From an uncultured Oscillospiraceae bacterium (lineage in GTDB: Bacteria > Bacillota > Clostridia > Oscillospirales > Oscillospiraceae): DNA of 11,281 nucleotides. Under the pieces are notes generated by a model. It was not told the DNA's origin. It saw only the letters and a program-made list of their open reading frames with translations, and did not search any database. Shown in pieces: positions 1 to 4,270 of this stretch. Every line of letters starts with the position of its first letter. Positions within the stretch are counted from its first letter, which is position 1. A program made the position numbers and the translations under genes. The stretch covers positions 1 through 11,281 of the forward strand of contig CAJFPI010000085.1 of the NCBI GenBank assembly GCA_904398675.1, read 5' to 3'.

Positions 1-932
1 AGAAGTGCGAGGCCATGCGCAACTTCGCCAACAAGATCTGGAACGCCAGCCGGTTTGTGATGATGAACCTGACCATCGATAAGGTGGAACTGCCGGAAAA
101 GCTGGAGCTGGAGGACAAGTGGGTCCTCTCCCGGCTCAACACCCTGGTGAAAGAGGTCACGGACAACATGGAGGCCTATGAGCTGGGCGTGGCCAGCGCC
201 AAGGTCTACGACTTTATCTGGGACACCTACTGCGACTGGTATATTGAGCTGACAAAGAGCCGGATGCAGGGGGAGGACGAGGCTGCCAAGCTGGCCGCCC
301 AGAACGTGCTGTGCTATGTGCTCATTACCATGCTCAAGCTCCTCCACCCCTTCATGCCCTTTATCACCGAGGAGATCTACCAGGCCCTGCCCCACGATCC
401 GGACGCCCCCTTCCTGATGACCAGCGACTGGCCGGTGTACGACGAGAAGTTTGCCTTTAAGGCTGAGGAGAGTGCCATGGAGACCGTGATGGACGCCATC
501 CGCGCCATCCGCGCCCGCCGCGCGGAGATGAACGTGCCTCCCAGCCGCAAGGTGAAACTGATCATCGCCGCCGCCGATCAGGCCCCCTTTGCCGCCGGCA
601 CCCCCTTCTTCCTGCGCCTGGCCTCCGCCAGCGAGGTGGAGCTGGTGGAGCAGGCCCCGGACAGCCAGGGCATGGTCTCTGTCGTCACTGCCGCCGCCCG
701 GCTCTTCATGCCCCTCAGCGAGCTGGTGGATGTGGCAGAGGAGCTCAAGCGCATCGCCAAGGAGCGGGAGAAAGCCCAGAAGGGGCTGGAGATGGTGGAA
801 AAGAAACTGGCCAACGCCGCCTTTGTGGCCAAGGCGCCCGCCGCTGTGGTGGACGCCGAGCGGGAAAAGGTGGAGAAATTCCGCGCCCTCATCGCCCAGC
901 TGGACCAGTCCGCCGCCGCTATGGGTCAATAA
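1..932 (+). CDS. valS: Valyl-tRNA synthetase, C-terminal part (5' truncated by window)
   Basis: Cytoplasmic class I aminoacyl-tRNA synthetase that charges tRNA-Val. Only about the last 309 residues are visible. The reading frame is already open at base 3, ahead of the first ATG at 15, so the gene starts outside the window. The segment around RNFANKIWNASRFVMMNL is the conserved entry to the anticodon-binding helical domain, and HPFMPFITEEIYQALP is typical of ValRS just after it. The last 65 or so residues (from LVDVAEELKRIAKEREKAQ) form the charged, heptad-like C-terminal coiled coil that contacts the tRNA, ending about where bacterial ValRS normally ends. The catalytic HIGH and KMSKS motifs and the editing domain lie upstream and cannot be checked. 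It ends in TAA and runs convergently into the small repressor gene. Nothing in codon use or length suggests a defect. Confidence 0.96.
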   Translation, partial: KCEAMRNFANKIWNASRFVMMNLTIDKVELPEKLELEDKWVLSRLNTLVKEVTDNMEAYELGVASAKVYDFIWDTYCDWYIELTKSRMQGEDEAAKLAAQNVLCYVLITMLKLLHPFMPFITEEIYQALPHDPDAPFLMTSDWPVYDEKFAFKAEESAMETVMDAIRAIRARRAEMNVPPSRKVKLIIAAADQAPFAAGTPFFLRLASASEVELVEQAPDSQGMVSVVTAAARLFMPLSELVDVAEELKRIAKEREKAQKGLEMVEKKLANAAFVAKAPAAVVDAEREKVEKFRALIAQLDQSAAAMGQ

Positions 933-953
933 CCTTTTACCTGGGAAAACGCC

Positions 954-990
954 AAAAAAGGGGGGCTGGTCATAGAGACCAGCCCCCTTT
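954..990. terminator. Bidirectional intrinsic terminator between valS and the XRE gene
   Basis: An 11-bp perfect stem (961-971 with 977-987, GGGGGCTGGTC against GACCAGCCCCC) closes a 5-base loop. It is flanked by AAAAAA at 954-959 and TTT at 988-990. Read on the minus strand the stem is followed by TTTTTT, so it should stop the XRE transcript well. The plus-strand T-run is short, so termination of valS is probably weaker. It sits directly between the two convergent stop codons. Confidence 0.88.
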
Positions 991-995
991 CCTGT

Positions 996-1232
996 TTAAG
1001 GATACGAAAAAGGCACCGCATCCTCCAGAATTTTGATCAGCTCATGGGGTTTCATATCCAGCGCAAAGGCAATCTTGAAAACGGTGTCAATTGTGGGGCA
1101 GCGCAGCCCCCGCTCGATTTTGCTGTAGTGGGTCCGATCCAGGGTGGCCAGCCCGCTCAGCTGCTCCTGGGTCATCCCCTTCTTCTCCCGCAGCTGCCGC
1201 AGCACCATCCCCACGCACTTGTTATCCAGCAT
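996..1232 (-). CDS. Small XRE-family helix-turn-helix transcriptional regulator
   Basis: A 78-residue protein that is almost entirely one HTH_3 (Cro/C1-type) DNA-binding domain. LRQLREKKGMTQEQLSGLA is helices 1-2, and the segment up to HYSKIERGLRCPTIDTVFKIA contains the recognition helix and the usual S-K-I-E-R-G signature. DMKPHELIKI closes the fold. There is no ligand-binding or dimerisation domain, so it is probably a compact dimeric repressor. The ATG at 1232 is preceded by AGGAGG (minus strand, 1241-1246) with an 8-base gap, which fixes this start; an internal Met at residue 9 is less likely. It is divergent from the lipoprotein gene, and its likely operators lie in the shared 160-base intergenic region. 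Its target genes cannot be told from sequence alone. The domain assignment is secure and the role as local repressor is inference. Confidence 0.93.
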   Translation of the reverse strand: MLDNKCVGMVLRQLREKKGMTQEQLSGLATLDRTHYSKIERGLRCPTIDTVFKIAFALDMKPHELIKILEDAVPFSYP

Positions 1233-1256
1233 AGCATGTCCCTCCTGCTGGTGTTC

Positions 1257-1265
1257 ATCTTAGCA
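1257..1265 (-). promoter_or_regulatory. Possible TG-extended -10 box for the XRE gene
   Basis: On the minus strand the bases read TGCTAAGAT, that is a TG-N extension plus a TAAGAT -10 box. No good -35 hexamer lies 16-18 bases upstream. Transcription would begin near 1250 and give a very short leader ending in the AGGAGG site. It is a weak call, made because the gene needs a promoter here and no better candidate is visible. Confidence 0.35.
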
Positions 1266-1291
1266 AGGGAAAACATTTTTTCTGGGGCCAA

Positions 1292-1320
1292 TTGACCTCA
1301 AAGCAAAAATGTGCTATTCT
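1292..1320 (+). promoter_or_regulatory. Sigma-A promoter for the lipoprotein gene
   Basis: TTGACC at 1292-1297 and TATTCT at 1315-1320 are separated by exactly 17 bases. TG at 1312-1313 gives an extended -10. Transcription would start around 1327, leaving a leader of about 65 bases before the ATG at 1393. A short inverted repeat, AGCA(6 bases)TGCT at 1302-1315, lies between the two boxes and could be an operator. Confidence 0.72.
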
Positions 1321-1392
1321 ACAGATATCAGCCAAATGCAGGAAAGAAAATGCCGGACGGGTACATACCGGCGCTACAGGAGGTCAGATGAA

Positions 1393-1872
1393 ATGAAACG
1401 AAAGCTTTTGGCGTGGTTCTGCGCGGGGCTCACGGCCCTGTCTCTGACAGCATGTGCCTCCGTCTCCGAGGAGAAACTCCTGCAAAACGGGGAGACGTGG
1501 GATGCAGCCTTTACCGAGGCGCTCCTAGCCGACGCGGCGGACCCGGACACGCTGGAGGAAGAATATGTGGGACGGGAGATCATTGCCGGCACAAACAGCG
1601 GGCTGTGGGTGTACGAGATCACCGAGGAGGGGATGGTGATTATGCCCGGCCCCGCCAGCAACGGGAATGTCGCTCTGGGCGGTGTATTTTCCGACACGGA
1701 TCTGGCACAGATCGATCTCAATGACCAGATTTCCATTGCCGGCGTCATCGCCGGGATCGAGGCCATGGAGGGTGGCGGCGTTGCAGTGGTGCTGTCCCCT
1801 GTCTTTCTGGTGGAAAATTTCGGCACCGATGATTTAGGCATTTTGGAGCAATCCAATCCTTCCGGGGAATAA
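1393..1872 (+). CDS. Predicted lipoprotein of unknown function
   Basis: A 159-residue exported protein. Residues 1-21 are a lipoprotein signal peptide: basic MKRK, hydrophobic LLAWFCAGLTALSL, then the lipobox LTAC with Cys21 as the lipidated residue. The mature part is acidic and should be anchored to the outer face of the membrane. I do not recognise a named family. Residues from about 100 on (DLNDQISIAGVIAGI, then VAVVLSPVFLVEN) have the strand pattern of an OB-fold, as in tRNA_anti-like lipoprotein domains, but this is only a resemblance. AGGAGGT at 1378-1384 lies 8 bases before the ATG at 1393 and decides this start; the frame is open back to an ATG at 1309, but that lies upstream of the -10 box. 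It is transcribed divergently from the XRE regulator, which may control it. Confidence 0.88.
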   Translation: MKRKLLAWFCAGLTALSLTACASVSEEKLLQNGETWDAAFTEALLADAADPDTLEEEYVGREIIAGTNSGLWVYEITEEGMVIMPGPASNGNVALGGVFSDTDLAQIDLNDQISIAGVIAGIEAMEGGGVAVVLSPVFLVENFGTDDLGILEQSNPSGE

Positions 1873-1893
1873 GGGTCGCTGCAGCTGCAGGCA

Positions 1894-1923
1894 AAGGGGC
1901 GCGGGAAACATCCCGCGCCCCTT
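1894..1923. terminator. Bidirectional intrinsic terminator between the lipoprotein and ABC-F genes
   Basis: A 13-bp perfect stem with a 4-base AACA loop (1894-1906 with 1911-1923). Its core is GGGGCGCGGGA against TCCCGCGCCCC. Short T-runs follow on both strands (TTCTCT on plus, TTTG on minus). It begins 21 bases after the lipoprotein stop and ends 2 bases before the ABC-F stop codon at 1926-1928, so it serves both convergent genes. Confidence 0.85.
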
Positions 1924-1925
1924 CT

Positions 1926-3413
1926 CTATGCCATGCGCTGCAGCGTCAGCTCCTCCGTGGCCACCGCCTCCCGGAAGGCCCTGTCGTGCTCCACAAAGAC
2001 CAGCGTGGGTCTGCACTGGCAGATCAGCTCCTCCAGCTGCTGCCGGGCCGGGAGATCAATATAGTTCAGCGGCTCGTCCCAGAGGTAGAGATGGGCCGGC
2101 CGGCAGAGGCTGCCGGCTAAAAGCACCTTCTTTTTCTGTCCGGCGCTGTAGTCGGCCAGATCCTTGTCAAACTGGGCCTGCTCCAGCCCCAGTTTCCGCA
2201 AAAGGGCCTTGAAGAAACTTTCCTCCACCCCCTGGGCGGCGATCCAATCCCGCAGGCTGCCCTTGAGCCACCCCGTATCCTGGGGTACAATCGACAGCCG
2301 CAGTCCGGAGGCCAGCTGGAAATGGCCCGTGCAGCCAATCCCCTCCTCCCCGGCCAGCAGACGGAGGAGCGTGGATTTTCCACAGCCATTGGGCCCCGTG
2401 ACGGCGAGGCGCGTCCCCCGCCGCACCGCAAAGCGCATCGGCCCGCAGATCACCTGCTCTCCCCGGGTCAGACATAAGTCCCGCCCCTCCGCCAGCAGCT
2501 CCTTGGGGTGGGAGAGGGGCGTCAGGCGCAGCGCATCCACCCTGTCAATGTTCTTCAGGAGCTTTTCCTTCTCGGCAGCCGCCCGCTCCTGCCGGTTCTG
2601 AATGGCCTTGGAACGGGCCATCATCTTGGCCGCCTTGTGGCCGATATACCCCCGGTCCGGCCGAAGGCCGGAATTTCTGGCGGCATATTTTGTCTGTTCC
2701 ACCCGGTCTGACCACTGGGCGCTGCGGCGGGCCGCCTCCTGCAGATGACGGATCTCCCGGCGCAGCTGCTCATTTTCCGCCCGCTCCCGGCCGTCCTCCG
2801 CCGTTTTGACCTGGTTCCACTCCGTCCAGTTTCCCGCCTGCAGGCGGACCTTGCTGCGCTCGATGGACAGGATGTGATCCACGCAGCCGTCCAAAAAGGC
2901 TCTGTCGTGGCTTACCAGCAGAAAGCCCGGCTTGGTCCGGAGATACGCCGCCACCCGGCGGCGCCCCTCCTCATCCAGGTGGTTGGTGGGCTCGTCGATC
3001 AGGGGATAGCGCCCCTCGTCCAGGAACAGTGCCGCCAGCAGCGCCCGGGTCTGCTCCCCGCCGCTGAGGGTGGAAAAGGGCCGCCACGCGGCCTCCTCCA
3101 GCCCCAGCCGGTTCAGCTCCTTCTGGATCTCCCAGTCCGCCGCCCCCGGGCAGAGTTCCTCCAGGACCTCCACCGTCAGCTGCTCTGGCTGGCGCACCCG
3201 CTGCGGAAAATATGTCCCCACCGCTCCCGTAATGGCCCCGCCATGGGGCAGCTCCCCCGCCAGCAGGCGCAGCAGCGTGCTCTTTCCCCGGCCGTTGCGC
3301 CCAATCAGCCCCAGGCGCCAGGTGGTGTCCAGACGGAGGTCCAGATCCGCAAAGACCAGGTCCGGGCTGCCGTCATAGCCAAAGGTGAGATGGGATATTT
3401 GTATCATAGACAT
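1926..3413 (-). CDS. Lsa-family ABC-F ATPase, predicted ribosomal protection protein
   Basis: A 495-residue soluble protein with two ABC ATPase domains and no membrane segments. Domain 1 has Walker A GRNGRGKST (38-46), signature LSGGEQ (116-121), Walker B with catalytic Glu141 in LIDEPTNHLD, and switch His169. Domain 2 has GPNGCGKST (340-348), signature YSAGQKKK (422-429), catalytic Glu447 in LWDEPLNYID, and His476. The linker (about 200-290) carries EAARRSAQWSDRVEQTKY and DRGYIGHKAAKMMARSK, which closely recall Lsa-type proteins. That family binds the ribosomal E site and displaces lincosamides, streptogramin A and pleuromutilins. The start at 3413 is chosen because AGGAGG (3423-3428) lies 9 bases away and MSMIQISHLTFGYDG matches family N-termini. 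The open frame continues upstream to 3632 but has no family similarity there. Base composition matches the neighbours, so recent transfer is not evident. The family is quite sure; the drug spectrum is inferred. Confidence 0.93.
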   Translation of the reverse strand: MSMIQISHLTFGYDGSPDLVFADLDLRLDTTWRLGLIGRNGRGKSTLLRLLAGELPHGGAITGAVGTYFPQRVRQPEQLTVEVLEELCPGAADWEIQKELNRLGLEEAAWRPFSTLSGGEQTRALLAALFLDEGRYPLIDEPTNHLDEEGRRRVAAYLRTKPGFLLVSHDRAFLDGCVDHILSIERSKVRLQAGNWTEWNQVKTAEDGRERAENEQLRREIRHLQEAARRSAQWSDRVEQTKYAARNSGLRPDRGYIGHKAAKMMARSKAIQNRQERAAAEKEKLLKNIDRVDALRLTPLSHPKELLAEGRDLCLTRGEQVICGPMRFAVRRGTRLAVTGPNGCGKSTLLRLLAGEEGIGCTGHFQLASGLRLSIVPQDTGWLKGSLRDWIAAQGVEESFFKALLRKLGLEQAQFDKDLADYSAGQKKKVLLAGSLCRPAHLYLWDEPLNYIDLPARQQLEELICQCRPTLVFVEHDRAFREAVATEELTLQRMA

Positions 3414-3442
3414 GGTGTCGTGCCTCCTTTGCTCTTCGTATC

Positions 3443-3467
3443 GCGGTCCGCCCAATGGGCGGGCCGC
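3443..3467 (-). other. Leader hairpin just upstream of the ABC-F ribosome binding site
   Basis: A near-perfect inverted repeat: GCGG and CCGC outer arms, one mismatch, then a 6-bp CCGCCC/GGGCGG stem with a 3-base loop. It ends about 15 bases before the AGGAGG at 3423-3428, so the binding site itself stays free. It has no T-run and is not a terminator. It may insulate the start region from upstream folding. Confidence 0.55.
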
Positions 3468-3505
3468 GGCGCTTTTTGGGGAAACCCCACAAAAAAGCGG
3501 GCCGC
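3466..3505 (-). other. Alternative leader fold that competes with the terminator
   Basis: CGCTTTTT/AAAAAGCG (8 bp, 3470-3477 with 3492-3499) sits below a 4-bp GGGG/CCCC stem with a 3-base loop. It can be extended by a 4-bp GCGG/CCGC stem (3466-3469 with 3502-3505) across small bulges. It uses the U-run and the 3' arm of the terminator at 3491-3527, so the two folds cannot coexist. Because most of its second arm is transcribed after the U-run, it may stabilise read-through RNA rather than act as the classical antiterminator. Confidence 0.5.
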
Positions 3506-3527
3506 GGGAGCATCCTCCCACAGCCCG
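3491..3527 (-). terminator. Intrinsic terminator in the ABC-F leader (attenuator)
   Basis: On the minus-strand RNA a 13-bp stem (CGGGCUGUGGGAG against CUCCCGCGGCCCG, with two G-U pairs) closes a GAUG loop. It is followed by one C and UUUUUU (3491-3496). It lies inside the leader, about 77 bases before the ABC-F start and more than 350 bases from the next gene upstream. It therefore cannot be that gene's ordinary terminator. The two G-U pairs become C-A mismatches on the plus strand, so the hairpin is built for minus-strand transcripts. Confidence 0.78.
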
Positions 3528-3810
3528 AAACAGCGCCAAAGAGTGTCCAAAGGGACACGCTGGAAAGCTCCCCGCAGCGGTACGCGCCCCCCCAAAAGAG
3601 GCCGGACCGGACACACAAAAAGCTTTTCCCATGCGGGCCCCGTGGGCCCGCGCGCTGGAATCTTAGGCCGTGCCGCCAGAGACGGCACACTGCCATTTTA
3701 CCCTGCCTTTGCACGGAAAACGGACGGGATGAGGGATCCTCCTGCAGCAGGCACAACAAAAGACCGCGGCCGGAACCAAACCGGTCGCCTCTCTTATTCT
3801 GCCAAATTGG

Positions 3811-3834
3811 TTATCTGCAGTTGGAAATCCGCAT
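3811..3834 (-). CDS. Possible 7-residue leader peptide (upstream ORF) of the ABC-F gene
   Basis: ATG at 3834 encodes MRISNCR and stops at TAA (3811-3813). It begins about 23 bases after the predicted transcription start. AAGGGG lies 7 bases upstream of the ATG and is a modest ribosome binding site. Short ORFs in this position are the sensors in attenuated resistance genes: a drug-stalled ribosome shifts the folding of the downstream RNA. An overlapping longer frame from an ATG at 3854 would start almost at the RNA 5' end, has no binding site and is less likely. Such a tiny ORF could exist by chance, so confidence rests on position. Confidence 0.4.
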   Translation of the reverse strand: MRISNCR

Positions 3835-3863
3835 GTTCCCGCCCCTTTCCTCATGTTTGCCCC

Positions 3864-3892
3864 ATCATAGCAGACTCTCCCGCCCCTGTCAA
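3864..3892 (-). promoter_or_regulatory. Near-consensus sigma-A promoter for the ABC-F transcript
   Basis: On the minus strand a perfect TTGACA (3887-3892) is followed after 17 bases by TATGAT (3864-3869). TGC directly before it gives an extended -10. Transcription would begin near 3857. It starts only 6 bases after the stop codon of the small membrane protein gene and is the strongest-looking promoter in the window. A strong constitutive promoter before a leader terminator is what attenuation control needs. Confidence 0.85.
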
Positions 3893-3898
3893 GCCCCG

Positions 3899-4102
3899 TC
3901 AGCTCTTTATGTACACCGGCAGCAGCACCGCTCCCAGCAGCGCCAGGGAGGAGAGCTGACGGAAGGTATCCGCCAGGTGCAGCCTCCCCTCCAGAACGGC
4001 CAGGCACCCCGCCGCCAGAAAAAAGCCGGTAAAAAAGATGCACCGGGTCAGCCAGCGCCACTGCCGCTGGTCCATCTGCTCCATATTGCTGAGCCATTTC
4101 AA
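3899..4102 (-). CDS. Small two-helix membrane protein of unknown function
   Basis: A 67-residue protein with two clear hydrophobic segments: about 18-37 (LTRCIFFTGFFLAAGCLAVL) and about 48-64 (RQLSSLALLGAVLLPVYI). They are joined by a short polar loop, EGRLHLADTF. It is probably a helical hairpin in the cytoplasmic membrane; I do not recognise a family. The start is a TTG at 4102, preceded by a purine-rich AAAGGGGGGAG run. The in-frame ATG at residue 7 has no binding site, which is why TTG is preferred. It has its own promoter and stops just before the ABC-F promoter, so it is not obviously part of that transcript. The hydrophobic pattern and dedicated promoter argue that it is real. Confidence 0.68.
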   Translation of the reverse strand: MKWLSNMEQMDQRQWRWLTRCIFFTGFFLAAGCLAVLEGRLHLADTFRQLSSLALLGAVLLPVYIKS

Positions 4103-4125
4103 GGCGCTCCCCCCTTTACCCCTCT

Positions 4126-4154
4126 ATGGTAGCAGAGCTGGGGGCCGCTTTCCA
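4126..4154 (-). promoter_or_regulatory. Promoter for the small membrane protein gene
   Basis: TGGAAA (4149-4154) and TACCAT (4126-4131) on the minus strand are 17 bases apart, with TGC before the -10 box. Transcription would start near 4119, giving a leader of under 20 bases that carries the purine-rich ribosome binding site. It lies downstream of the terminator at 4228-4260, so the small gene needs a promoter of its own. Confidence 0.6.
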
Positions 4155-4227
4155 TGCAAAAGATCTGCCAGGGCCGGAAGGTCCTGCCAAGGCGCCCGCC
4201 CCGGTTGCAGAGGGCGGGGATGCCCCG

Positions 4228-4260
4228 AAAAAACCGCCGCCGCCCGACTGGGGCGGCGGC
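4228..4260 (-). terminator. Intrinsic terminator after the sigma/membrane-regulator unit
   Basis: A 10-bp perfect stem (4236-4245 with 4251-4260, GCCGCCGCCC against GGGCGGCGGC) with a 5-base loop. On the minus strand it is followed by GG and TTTTTT. It begins 10 bases after the stop codon of the polytopic membrane protein gene. Confidence 0.9.
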
Positions 4261-4270
4261 TCTTTTCCGG

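Larger units (their letters stand above)
3414..3857 (-). promoter_or_regulatory. Long structured 5' leader of the ABC-F gene (candidate drug-sensing attenuator)
   Basis: About 440 bases separate the predicted transcription start (near 3857) from the ABC-F start codon, and no convincing long gene fills them. In transcript order the leader holds a 7-codon ORF (3811-3834) and a weak hairpin (3762-3786). Next come stem-loops at 3670-3688 (GTGCCG/CGGCAC), 3633-3651 (8-bp GCGGGCCC/GGGCCCGC) and 3543-3558 (GTGTCC/GGACAC). It ends with a strong intrinsic terminator (3491-3527), a competing fold (3466-3505), a hairpin at 3443-3467 and the ribosome binding site. Resistance ABC-F genes such as vmlR and lmo0919 are known to be controlled by ribosome-mediated attenuation in such leaders. 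That this leader works the same way is inference. Confidence 0.65.

Noticed and set aside
1309..1392. Longer lipoprotein start at ATG 1309.
   Set aside because: It is upstream of the -10 box and would bury the signal peptide; the AGGAGGT before 1393 decides the start.
1879..1890. Perfect 12-base palindrome CTGCAGCTGCAG after the lipoprotein gene.
   Set aside because: No loop for an RNA hairpin and no repeat copies noticed; probably chance beside the real terminator.
3414..3632. N-terminal extension of the ABC-F protein by 73 residues in an open frame.
   Set aside because: It has no similarity to ABC-F N-termini and spans the leader terminator, while a good AGGAGG precedes the Met at 3413.
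3373..3759. Minus-strand open frame of 128 residues across the ABC-F leader.
   Set aside because: Starts with TTG without a binding site, low-complexity R/G/P/C-rich translation, overlaps the ABC-F start. GC-rich leaders often stay open by chance.
3762..3786. GACCG/CGGTC hairpin followed by TTTT in the ABC-F leader as a second terminator.
   Set aside because: Only 5 bp with a 15-base loop; too weak to call on its own, though it might matter in the full fold.
2745..3959. Plus-strand 404-residue open frame opposite the ABC-F gene.
   Set aside because: A shadow of GC-rich codons: composition is Pro/Arg/Gln-rich, no domain, no promoter or binding site.
3663..4097. Minus-strand open frame of 144 residues overlapping the small membrane protein gene.
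   Set aside because: It crosses the ABC-F promoter and has no recognisable domain; the overlapping 67-residue frame has clear membrane helices and a binding site.
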